The notes beneath the pieces are model-generated. The model was not told where the DNA came from. It saw only the letters and a program-made list of their open reading frames with translations, and searched no databases. From Nitrospira defluvii (GTDB taxonomy: Bacteria; Nitrospirota; Nitrospiria; Nitrospirales; Nitrospiraceae), in contig JACQHN010000180.1 of the NCBI GenBank assembly GCA_016199015.1, positions 1 to 13,147 on the forward strand: a stretch of 13,147 nt of DNA. Reading direction: 5' to 3'. This document shows, piece after piece, positions 6,952 to 13,147 of this stretch; position 1 is the first letter of the stretch; each line of letters begins with the position of its first letter. A program made the position numbers and the translations under genes.

Positions 6952-7629
6952 CTACTGTTTGACGATGTCCAGGAGTTCCACTTCGAACACCAGCGTGGCG
7001 CCCGGTTTAATGACGGGAGGTGAGCCTCGGTCGCCATAGGCAATTCCCGACGGACAGACCAATCGGCTTTTGCCGCCGACCTTGATCAACTGCACCGCCT
7101 CGGTCCAACACTTGATCACCTGATTGAGCGGGAAGGTGGCCGGTTCGCCACGCTTGACGGAGCTGTCGAACACGGTTCCATCGGTCAGCGTGCCGTGGTA
7201 ATGGACCTTCACGGTATCGGTGGCTTTCGGGGTGGCCCCTTTGCCTTCCTTGATGGTGGTGACGATGGCGCCCGACTCCGTTTTTTTCGCGCCTGCTTCT
7301 GCGGCGGCTTTGGCGAGGAACCCTGCCCCGGCTTTCTTTTCGACATCGGCCAGCGCGGAGGAGCGCACTTGCTGCAGGTGTTGAATTTTCGGACCGAACA
7401 CCTGCAGGTCGACCTTCTGCGGCCGCTTCATCACTCCATCCGTCAGGCCGGACCTCACGAATTCGAGTTCAGTCTCATTCAAGGTGAACGGCTCCAACGA
7501 TTGGCTGAGCGCCACGCCGAGGGCGTACAAGGTTCTCTGTTCATCGTTGGCCGGTTCGGGGGCTGCGGCCCAAGTGAGGGATGACATGAGGAGCACAACT
7601 GCGGAGACGGCACCGGTCACATGACGCAT
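6952..7629 (-). CDS. Exported FKBP-type peptidyl-prolyl cis-trans isomerase
   Basis: This is a 225-residue periplasmic-type prolyl isomerase, a folding helper of the FkpA/Mip architecture. ATG at 7629 has AAAGGA about eight bases upstream; a longer frame from 7671 adds residues before the signal and is less likely. Residues 1-23 form a Sec signal (cleavage near WAAA/PEP). An N-terminal dimerisation-type helical region (about 29-117, FKBP_N) precedes the FKBP domain (about 118-223), with VKVHYHGTLTDGTVFDSS (140-157), the pocket Trp175, and LVCPSGIAYGDRG (190-202). Two features are odd: the usual Gly in the VI.GW pocket motif is Cys174, and a second Cys lies at 192. Clients are unknown. It is transcribed alone; a hairpin follows it, and a palindrome and a repeat lie upstream. 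Confidence 0.93.
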   Translation of the reverse strand: MRHVTGAVSAVVLLMSSLTWAAAPEPANDEQRTLYALGVALSQSLEPFTLNETELEFVRSGLTDGVMKRPQKVDLQVFGPKIQHLQQVRSSALADVEKKAGAGFLAKAAAEAGAKKTESGAIVTTIKEGKGATPKATDTVKVHYHGTLTDGTVFDSSVKRGEPATFPLNQVIKCWTEAVQLIKVGGKSRLVCPSGIAYGDRGSPPVIKPGATLVFEVELLDIVKQ

Positions 7630-7693
7630 GGACGATCCTTTCTGCTGAAAAAGCGAGCCTGTGCCCACCATATGCTAGACAGCCCTTGCGGCT

Positions 7694-7707
7694 CAAGAAA
7701 ATTCTTG
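7694..7707. promoter_or_regulatory. Operator-like inverted repeat upstream of the FKBP gene
   Basis: CAAGAA-AA-TTCTTG is a perfect 6-base inverted repeat with a 2-base spacer, 65-78 bases before the start codon at 7629. On the minus strand TTCTTG (its proximal half) followed 16 bases later by TAGCAT could serve as a weak -35/-10 pair, which would place the palindrome over the -35. The promoter reading is inference. Confidence 0.4.
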
Positions 7708-7708
7708 C

Positions 7709-7836
7709 GCAGGCTGCTGAAAATGGCCGTCCGCTTCGTTCTCAGTTGCGACTCTCGTTGCAACGTACCCCCGAGGGTACGCCTCACTCGCGTCGCTCCT
7801 TGCGGCCTTGCTGGACGACCATTTTGAGCAGCCTGC
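7709..7836. repeat. Palindromic-ended intergenic repeat, 128 bases
   Basis: Its ends, 7709-7732 and 7813-7836, are inverted copies matching at 22 of 24 positions (GCAGGCTGCTGAAAATGG then CCGTCC). The interior folds further: GTTGC/GCAAC at 7745-7764 and CGTACCC-CCGA-GGGTACG at 7764-7781. It shares 22 exact bases with the 4715-5029 element. It fills the space between two minus-strand genes, ending 12 bases beyond the stop of the YqjG-like gene, so its RNA hairpin could limit read-through into the FKBP gene. The form is that of a MITE or REP-like element. Confidence 0.85.
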
Positions 7837-7848
7837 TGGGAGGTGCAG

Positions 7849-8793
7849 TCAGGAGAGCCGTGCTCGTCCATGCGGGCTTCGCAGATCCAATTGAGGGCCG
7901 ATGGGGACGATGCGGGTCGGGTTGATGTCGTGATGCGTCATGTAATAGTGCCGTTTGATATGGTCGAAATTGACCGTGTCGGCGATGCCTGTGGCCTGGT
8001 ACAGGTCCTTGAGATAACCGGAGAGGTGAGGATAATCGACGATGCGTCGGAGGTTGCATTTGAAATGACCATGGTAGACGGCATCGAACCGAAGCAGCGT
8101 GACGAAGAGTCGCCAATCGGATTCGACGAACTGTGCTCCGAACAGGTAGCGACGGTCACGGAGTCTGACCTCCAATTGATCCAGCGCATCGAACAGCCGG
8201 TGGGCTGCCCGCCCATAGGCCTGTTGCAAGGTGGCAAACCCGGCGCGATAGACTCCATCGTTGATCGTTTCGTAGATGAATGTGTTTAGCGCATCGATCT
8301 CCGGGCGCAGCGATGCGGGATATAAGTCGAGCGTACTGTCGGTAAAGCGATTGAACTCTCCATTGAAGATGCGCATGAGATCGTCGTCGGAGTTGGTCAC
8401 GATCTTGTGGGTGACGGTATCCCACAACACTGGAACAGTGACACGGCCGTGATAGTCGGGATCGGTCGCGCGATAGGCGTCACTGAGAAACTGAAATCCG
8501 TTGATGGGGTCGATCGAATGGCCGGGGCCGTTGCGAAAGGCCCAGCCGCGCTCGTCGCGGATCGGATCGACGACGGTCATGGCGATGACCGACTCCAGGC
8601 GCTTGAGTGTGCGGACGATGATCGTGCGGTGCGCCCAGGGACAGGCCAGGGAGACGTACAAATGATACCGTCCGGTTGCGGCGGGATAGCCGGATTGGCC
8701 GTCGCCGCTCACCCAGCCGCGGAAGGCATCGTCTTGTCGTTTGAATTCGCCTGCGTCGGTGTGTTCATTCGGAAATTGGGGTTGTCCCTGCAT
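7849..8793 (-). CDS. yqjG: Glutathionyl-hydroquinone reductase (YqjG/ECM4-type, xi-class GST)
   Basis: This 314-residue enzyme belongs to the family that removes glutathione from glutathionyl-hydroquinones, a cytoplasmic quinone and electrophile clean-up step. The start at 8793 has AGGAG eight bases upstream, matching the family N-terminus; a longer frame from 8943 has no such site. The thioredoxin-like domain carries the catalytic Cys51 in YVSLACPWAHRT (46-57) and VPVLWD (120-125). The helical domain contains GVYRAGFATLQQAYG and, near the end, HFKCNLRRIVDYP and INPTRIVPIGP, all typical of the family, whose usual length is about 315-330. One oddity: where the family normally has NES to bind the glutathione gamma-glutamyl group, this protein reads NSDDD (134-138). 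The gene stands alone, between the ankyrin gene and a palindromic repeat. Confidence 0.93.
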   Translation of the reverse strand: MQGQPQFPNEHTDAGEFKRQDDAFRGWVSGDGQSGYPAATGRYHLYVSLACPWAHRTIIVRTLKRLESVIAMTVVDPIRDERGWAFRNGPGHSIDPINGFQFLSDAYRATDPDYHGRVTVPVLWDTVTHKIVTNSDDDLMRIFNGEFNRFTDSTLDLYPASLRPEIDALNTFIYETINDGVYRAGFATLQQAYGRAAHRLFDALDQLEVRLRDRRYLFGAQFVESDWRLFVTLLRFDAVYHGHFKCNLRRIVDYPHLSGYLKDLYQATGIADTVNFDHIKRHYYMTHHDINPTRIVPIGPQLDLRSPHGRARLS

Positions 8794-8894
8794 TGGATTG
8801 TTCTCCTGAAGCGCGTGCCACCTTAGCCAGAACCGATTCGCGTCGTCAATCGCCCCTGGGTGTGAGGGACGCAGGCCTGTCACGAAAAACGGGA

Positions 8895-11024
8895 TTATTT
8901 TTGATTGCCCTGCGCGGGTCGGTAGGGAGCTGAGAGGTCCCACCCGACGGAAAAGAGCACGAGGAGACCGGCGGCGGTGGTTTGTTTGGTGCGGGCCGTG
9001 TTTTCCCGTGGAGGCAAGGACTCGTTGGCGACGAGTCCGTCACCCAGGACGCGCGCGTCCAGATCAAGCGTGCCGCCGATCCCCAGATTGAAACTGTATC
9101 GATCGGTCCGATGCGGCCGATACCCTAGCATCAGGCCGAATCCGACGGCGTCGATCACTCGGGATCCTGGAGCGACCGTCAGAAAAGGCCCCCAACTCCA
9201 TCGCTGCTCATCCCATCGGTCGAGCCAGATGTGCATTTCCGGCATGAAGCGCACCAGGTCGTTTCGTTCGTTGTCGATCCGCACAATGCGGTTCACGACC
9301 GTGACGGATTCCACCCGTCGCGGGCCTAGATTGTGAGTCCAACCCAAGCCGAGCCCAAATCCGAGGTTCTGAAACATCCAAGGGCTTTGACCCTCCTCCG
9401 CCGGTGACTCGTCTGCCCGATCCAGGACGGCGGCCGATCGCGTCGGTGTCGATGGACGATCGGCTGCCGGCCCCGTGGGCCCTGTCTGTGCAGCAGGGGG
9501 CAGCGGAGTAGAGGTGTCGCTTGAGGGAGCCTGCAATGTGGACCGGGCAGGCTCAGGTTCATCGGATGGGGTGACCTGGCTGAGTTCTCGCCGCCGCATC
9601 TGTTCAGGAGGTTTTGTCGCCGAAATCGTTCCACTACGGGTTGATGTCGCTGGCGAGAAGGGAGGCATGGCTGGCGCCTCCTCGTGCGCTGGTGCTGTTG
9701 CGGCGGTGAGTGGAGCAGGAGTTGTTGAGGAGGCCACCTCCGGGCTCAGTGGTGGCCTGGATGAAATTGGCTCCGGAGCGCGGGTCTGTGCGTTCGGCTT
9801 CGGCGTTGCCGTCTGCCGGACATCTCCTTCTCCTTCCGCTATTCCTGGCCCTGAGTGGGCCTGCGCAGACAGCGGGGGTGGCGCCACCTCTGGAGGGTGC
9901 GGAATGATTCGTTCAGGAGCGGCAGTGGGTGCCGGATGTTCGGCAACAGGGGGCAATGGTGGCATCGCCGTGAGTGGGTCATGGGTGGTCGTGAGAGGGC
10001 CCGCGCTCGGTTCCGCGGTACTCAGCGTGGTCTGCGTCGGAGTGGAATCAGGTACAGCGGCTTCTCCAGAAGGTGTTTTGGGTGCGGCCGGTCGCGGTTC
10101 TATTGTGGTGGTCATGGTGGGCGATGTCGGTGTCGCAGTGGCGGGCGCGGGAGGGAGGCCCGCCTCGGGTTGGAGACTTTTTTTCACCGAACGGTCCGGT
10201 GGCGAAGTGAGTGAAGACAATGCCTGGACCTGTTCACTGGGTCGAGGCGCCGATGGCGTTTCGGTGACGATCTCTTCCGAGGGTGAGGGTTGGCCGGTGG
10301 AAGATGGAGCAATGGCTGCATCGGATACGTCTTGCGAGGTGCGTTGCGAAGAGCGGGGCGTCGTCGGGGTCGTGGCGGTCGTCATGCGAGGGAGCGGGTT
10401 GAAGGCCTGCCGCAGCGCATCATTCATGCTCTCAACGGCCAAAACTGCCGGCGTTCTTCCGCTGCCGTCCCGGAGGTCGGGATCGGCTCCATACTGAAGC
10501 AGTAACGCGATCACATCGGCTTGTCGGGTGAGTCGGTCATCACTGGATTCGCCGGATATTTCCCAGAATCGCCTGACGGCTTGATGGAGCGGTGTGAATT
10601 TGAGGGCATTGCGGGTGGACGGCTGTGCGCCTGCGGCAAGGAGGGCTTCGACGCATCGAACGTGTCCATAGAAACTGGCCTCATGCAGAGCCGTATTGCC
10701 TTCGCGGTCCGCTGCATCTATCCGCGCGCGGTGGTCCAACAACAGGGTCACGAGCGCGATGTTGCCTTGTCCCGACGCCGTAATCAGCGGCGTCGCGCCT
10801 TGGGCGTTTCGCGCATCGATGTTCGCTCCCCGATCGAGTAGCAGCTTGGCCCGGTTCGGCGGTCCTTCGGTGAGTGCTCGATGGATTGATCGTTCTGACG
10901 TCGGGGCAGGTCCACCCGCCTTGGTGGGCTGTTCACCTGGTCGAGCTTCGCTGACGAACAGCAATTCGAAGACCGAAAGAAAAATGGCGCAGACAACGCC
11001 AGCGCTGCCGTGCATGCGAAGCAT
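8895..11024 (-). CDS. Exported ankyrin-repeat protein with Pro/Thr/Ser linker and C-terminal beta-rich domain
   Basis: The product is about 709 residues from ATG 11024, which has AGGG five bases upstream and leads straight into a signal peptide. An in-frame ATG at 11054 adds ten residues but has no ribosome-binding site. After the signal (to about residue 27) come four to five ankyrin repeats (about 43-210), e.g. NAQGATPLITASGQGNIALV and REGNTALHEASFYGHV; the fourth carries an insertion of about 14 residues. A Pro/Thr/Ser/Ala-rich stretch of about 320 residues follows, likely disordered and wall- or periplasm-spanning. The last 163 residues (547-709) contain Gly/aromatic strands such as LGFGLGLGWTHNL and VGFGLMLGYRPHRTDRYSFN, resembling an outer-membrane barrel or beta-sandwich. 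The final residue is Lys, not the aromatic expected for BAM substrates. Function unknown; surface display of a protein-binding module is inferred. Confidence 0.8.
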   Translation of the reverse strand: MLRMHGSAGVVCAIFLSVFELLFVSEARPGEQPTKAGGPAPTSERSIHRALTEGPPNRAKLLLDRGANIDARNAQGATPLITASGQGNIALVTLLLDHRARIDAADREGNTALHEASFYGHVRCVEALLAAGAQPSTRNALKFTPLHQAVRRFWEISGESSDDRLTRQADVIALLLQYGADPDLRDGSGRTPAVLAVESMNDALRQAFNPLPRMTTATTPTTPRSSQRTSQDVSDAAIAPSSTGQPSPSEEIVTETPSAPRPSEQVQALSSLTSPPDRSVKKSLQPEAGLPPAPATATPTSPTMTTTIEPRPAAPKTPSGEAAVPDSTPTQTTLSTAEPSAGPLTTTHDPLTAMPPLPPVAEHPAPTAAPERIIPHPPEVAPPPLSAQAHSGPGIAEGEGDVRQTATPKPNAQTRAPEPISSRPPLSPEVASSTTPAPLTAATAPAHEEAPAMPPFSPATSTRSGTISATKPPEQMRRRELSQVTPSDEPEPARSTLQAPSSDTSTPLPPAAQTGPTGPAADRPSTPTRSAAVLDRADESPAEEGQSPWMFQNLGFGLGLGWTHNLGPRRVESVTVVNRIVRIDNERNDLVRFMPEMHIWLDRWDEQRWSWGPFLTVAPGSRVIDAVGFGLMLGYRPHRTDRYSFNLGIGGTLDLDARVLGDGLVANESLPPRENTARTKQTTAAGLLVLFSVGWDLSAPYRPAQGNQK

Positions 11025-11061
11025 GAGTGCCCTATAAAAAACTGAAGAGGCCATGAGGCGG

Positions 11062-11079
11062 TGTATGGTTTACCATACA
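11062..11079. promoter_or_regulatory. Perfect operator-like palindrome before the ankyrin gene
   Basis: TGTATGGT-TT-ACCATACA is an 8-base perfect inverted repeat with a 2-base spacer, 38-55 bases upstream of the favoured start (11024). Its size, symmetry and position suit a dimeric helix-turn-helix repressor site overlapping the promoter. A role as an RNA hairpin in the leader is also possible. No regulator gene is adjacent. Confidence 0.5.
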
Positions 11080-11337
11080 GTCTGAGTTGGCGTCATTAGG
11101 GTGTCGGAATCGAGCGCGAGGGAGCGGCTTGGAAATTGAGGAGGTTTTTCTCTGAAACCGGAGACTTCTCGTCACGCTAGAGGCGCACGCGGGTCAGTCT
11201 GTGGGTGGTTCTCTACGCGGAGAGTGGATCCGATACAGTAGGCCGTGGGAGGAAGGCGCCGAATCATTCCCCATGGGCTCACGCGCCTGGACCTCGGAGA
11301 CCATCCCTCACAATTCGTCTTGGGACATGTGCAGGAT
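11080..11337. other. Intergenic stretch between two minus-strand genes
   Basis: Apart from the palindrome at its edge, I see no convincing gene, RNA or terminator here. The overlapping open frames on both strands (for example 11172-11423 minus, 11205-11660 plus) lack ribosome-binding sites and run into the real gene at 11338. Confidence 0.4.
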
Positions 11338-11832
11338 TTACCAGCGTCGATGCCATCGTCCAAAGTAAGGCCGATAGTAGCGCGGGCCCCAAGCATAGGG
11401 GCGGCCATAGAAGGGTGATCCATAGAGCCAGGGACGGCCGAGGTAAAGACCGAAGCCTACGGACGGGTACCCATAGAGTAACCCCGGCGCCGCATAACCG
11501 TAGGTGGAGACCGAGGATGATTGTTCGGACATCTGGCGCTGAAGATCGGCAGTCATGGCGCTCTGTCGATCGGCCTGATCCTTCAGCTGGCCCACGGTGC
11601 CCTGTTGGAGGTGCACCTCCGCTTCCAGCTTCAAAATTTTTTCACGCTGGATTTCGATAAACGCTTGGAGACATCGAGTATGGGCGTCGCCGGTGTAGTT
11701 TGAACATTCCCAGGGGCCGGAAGAGTCGGCGGCATGGACAGGAAAGACGGGGAGGACCGTGCAGAGTCCGAACATCAACGAGGAACCGCACCACTGAGGA
11801 AAGCCCATTCGTCTGATCGTAAGAAGTCCCAT
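11338..11832 (-). CDS. Small exported coiled-coil protein with Tyr/Gly/Arg-rich tail
   Basis: I do not recognise this 164-residue protein. The start at 11832 has a strong GGAGGAGG site just upstream. Residues 1-34 look like a Sec signal (cleavage near PVHA/ADSS). The mature protein begins with a short Cys-containing segment, WEC (Cys43) and TRC (Cys54), that could form a disulfide. A probable coiled coil follows (about 55-106, rich in Gln, Leu, Glu and Lys), then a tail (about 111-164) dominated by Tyr, Gly, Pro, Trp and Arg, with runs such as YGRPYAWGPRYYRPYFGR. Such tails occur in small envelope proteins and can bind nucleic acid, membranes or other aromatics-rich proteins. The layout suggests an oligomeric envelope protein; this is inference. 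It is divergent from the NmrA-like gene. Confidence 0.75.
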   Translation of the reverse strand: MGLLTIRRMGFPQWCGSSLMFGLCTVLPVFPVHAADSSGPWECSNYTGDAHTRCLQAFIEIQREKILKLEAEVHLQQGTVGQLKDQADRQSAMTADLQRQMSEQSSSVSTYGYAAPGLLYGYPSVGFGLYLGRPWLYGSPFYGRPYAWGPRYYRPYFGRWHRRW

Positions 11833-11995
11833 GATCCTCCTCCCGGGCTAGCTAAAAATAGCCTATCATGCCCACGCCGATGAAGACCAGATCCGGCTCT
11901 CACTGGAACGAACGCACAATCTTGCCATGGGTTGACAGCAGGCCGATGGGAATGGTTCCTTGCCGTCAGCAAGACACTCAGAAAGGAGACAGAGG
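11833..11995. promoter_or_regulatory. Divergent promoter region, coiled-coil gene and NmrA-like gene
   Basis: This 163-base gap must hold both promoters. For the plus strand, TTGACA at 11932-11937 is a consensus -35, but no good -10 follows at 16-18 bases. A short inverted repeat, GGCTA (11846-11850) and TAGCC (11859-11863) around an A-rich loop, lies just before the ribosome-binding site of the minus-strand gene. Confidence 0.35.
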
Positions 11996-12946
11996 ATGGC
12001 TGACAAACAGGTGATTGCGGTCGTCGGGGCTACAGGCATGCAGGGTGGCGGATTGGTGCGGGCAATTCTGGCCGATCGAGCCAGCGGGATGACGGTTCGT
12101 GCGCTGACGAGGGATGTGAATTCGGACAAGGCGAAGGAGCTTGCACGACTGGGGGCGGAGGTGGTCGCGGCCGATGTCCATGATGGTGACAGTCTCAAGC
12201 GCGCCTTTGCCGGAGCCTATGGAGCCTTTTGCGTGACCTTTTTCTGGGCGCACATGTCGCCGGAGAAGGAATTCGCCGAAGCCGAGGCTATGGCCACAGC
12301 CGCCAAGGCGGCGGCGGTGCAGCATGTGATCTGGTCGACGCTGGAGGACACTCGCCGATGGGTGCCTCTGAACGACAATCGCATGCCGACGCTCATGGGC
12401 AAGTACAAAGTGCCGCATTTTGATGTGAAGGGCGAAGCAGATCAGCTGTTTAAGCAGCTCGGCGTACCGACGACATGTTTGCTGACCTCCTTCTATTGGG
12501 ACAATCTCATCCATTTCGGCATGGGTCCGAAAAAAGGATCGGACGGCGCGCTTCTGTTTACTCTGCCGATGGGTGAGGCCAAGTTGCCGGGTATCGCGGC
12601 AGAAGATATCGGGAAATGTGCGTCGGGGTTGTTCAAGAAGCGGGACACGTATCTTGGCAAGACCGTCGGCGTGGCGGGGGAGCATCTCACCGGATCGCAA
12701 ATGGCGGCCGCATTAACCAAGGCTCTCGGTCAGGAGGTGCGCTACAACTCAGTACCACCGGAGGTGTATCGGACCTTTGGGTTTCCCGGCGCCGATGATT
12801 TGGGCAACATGTTTCAATTTAAGCGTGACTTCAATGCGGCGTTCTGCGGCGCCCGCGATCCGGCTATCGCCCGGACCCTCAATCCCGGCTTGCAGACCTT
12901 TGCGCAGTGGCTGGAGGCGAACAAGGCACAGATTCCATTGTCTTAA
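11996..12946 (+). CDS. NmrA-like NAD(P)-binding protein (atypical SDR)
   Basis: This 316-residue protein belongs to the NmrA/HSCARG-like group of atypical short-chain dehydrogenases, which bind NAD(P) and often act as redox sensors or reductases. ATG at 11996 has AAAGGAG seven bases upstream; an earlier in-frame ATG (11960) lacks one. The Rossmann motif is GATGMQGG (11-18), followed by VRALTRD (35-40), whose basic residues favour NADP. TFFWAHMSPEKEFAEAEAMA (81-100) and VIWSTLED (111-118) match the family core. The canonical SDR Tyr-X3-Lys pair is not evident, as usual for NmrA types, so catalytic activity is uncertain. The C-terminal half (about 200-316) holds the substrate-lobe elements, including LPGIAAEDIGKCASGLF and a PGLQTFAQWLE end. 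The protein is soluble and cytoplasmic. It stands alone, and an imperfect hairpin lies downstream. Confidence 0.9.
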   Translation: MADKQVIAVVGATGMQGGGLVRAILADRASGMTVRALTRDVNSDKAKELARLGAEVVAADVHDGDSLKRAFAGAYGAFCVTFFWAHMSPEKEFAEAEAMATAAKAAAVQHVIWSTLEDTRRWVPLNDNRMPTLMGKYKVPHFDVKGEADQLFKQLGVPTTCLLTSFYWDNLIHFGMGPKKGSDGALLFTLPMGEAKLPGIAAEDIGKCASGLFKKRDTYLGKTVGVAGEHLTGSQMAAALTKALGQEVRYNSVPPEVYRTFGFPGADDLGNMFQFKRDFNAAFCGARDPAIARTLNPGLQTFAQWLEANKAQIPLS

Positions 12947-12974
12947 CGGGGGAGGCGATTGCGGTCGATGGATT

Positions 12975-13000
12975 ACAGGCGGGAACGTTCCATGGCCTGT
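12975..13000. repeat. Imperfect hairpin after the NmrA-like gene
   Basis: ACAGGC (12975-12980) pairs with GCCTGT (12995-13000) around the perfect palindrome GGAACGTTCC (12982-12991), 29 bases past the stop. No T-run follows, so it is not a standard terminator, but it could be a weak 3' structure. Confidence 0.35.
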
Positions 13001-13085
13001 ATGGTGGCAGCCTCGGCAAGCGGGTTGTGAAAAGAATATCCCGCGCGCATGTTCCGCACGTGTAGCTCAAGATGAGAGCATTCTC

Positions 13086-13147
13086 GCAGGTGGCTTAAAA
13101 AGGCCGTCCAGCGAGGTCGCCTGTCTGCGTGCGGACACGCACAGGCA
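13086..13147. repeat. Palindromic repeat copy, cut by the window end
   Basis: The first 24 bases (13086-13109, GCAGGTGGCTTAAAAAGGCC then GTCC) match the left end of the 7709-7836 repeat at 20 of 24 positions. The following AGCGAGGTCGC resembles the interior next to the right arm of that repeat read on the opposite strand. A hairpin follows: CCTGT-CT-GCGTG-CGGA-CACGC-ACAGG at 13120-13145. The right arm lies outside the window. Confidence 0.65.

Noticed and set aside
6899..8793. The FKBP and YqjG-like genes as one redox operon
   Set aside because: They share a strand, but 219 bases with a strong palindromic repeat separate them, and the FKBP gene has its own candidate control site.
7843..8826. 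Plus-strand frames opposite the YqjG-like gene
   Set aside because: They are shadows of a well-conserved minus-strand enzyme.
9475..10497. A 340-codon plus-strand open frame rich in Gly, Val and Ser
   Set aside because: It is antisense to the Pro/Thr/Ser linker of the ankyrin protein; low-complexity codons such as CCx and ACx give stop-free antisense frames.
12879..13070. A 63-codon minus-strand frame after the NmrA-like gene
   Set aside because: It overlaps the 3' end of a real gene, has no ribosome-binding site, and its composition looks random.

Overview
The window looks like a chromosomal segment from a GC-rich Gram-negative bacterium, most likely Nitrospira or a close relative (Nitrospirota). 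This placement is inference. It rests on the mix of lipoproteins and Sec-exported proteins, the protein families present, and a family of intergenic palindromic repeats with ends close to GCAGGCTGCTGAAAATGGCC, a kind of sequence I associate with Nitrospira genomes. No rRNA, tRNA, CRISPR array or phage module was found.

Layout. 1-1466: a decayed IS1182-type transposase with three frameshifts, one nonsense codon and an apparent in-frame deletion. 1538-2656 (-): an RMD1/DUF155-like protein with a C-terminal membrane anchor. 2940-3728 (+): a lipoprotein of unknown function made of three related modules. 3735-4619 (-): a classical short-chain dehydrogenase. 4641-5029: two palindromic repeats. 5228-6667 (+): a lipoprotein with a glycoside-hydrolase-like barrel and a DUF4832 domain. 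6746-6850 (-): a doubtful 34-codon ORF. 6952-7629 (-): an exported FKBP-type prolyl isomerase. 7709-7836: a third palindromic repeat. 7849-8793 (-): a glutathionyl-hydroquinone reductase of the YqjG/ECM4 type. 8895-11024 (-): an exported ankyrin-repeat protein with a long Pro/Thr/Ser linker and a C-terminal beta-rich domain. 11338-11832 (-): a small exported coiled-coil protein with a Tyr/Gly/Arg-rich tail. 11996-12946 (+): an NmrA-like NAD(P)-binding protein. 13086-13147: the start of a fourth repeat, cut by the window edge.

The genes alternate in strand and mostly have their own leaders, so no multi-gene operon or pathway is evident. Two loose themes are visible. Five of the eight intact genes are exported or lipidated, suggesting an envelope-biased neighbourhood. 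Three genes (the SDR, the YqjG-like enzyme and the NmrA-like protein) fit redox or electrophile handling.

I see no clear new multi-gene system. The items most worth a second look are the repeat family, which has conserved ends and interiors of very different length, the three-module lipoprotein, the ankyrin/beta-domain fusion, and the perfect operator-like palindromes in front of several genes.
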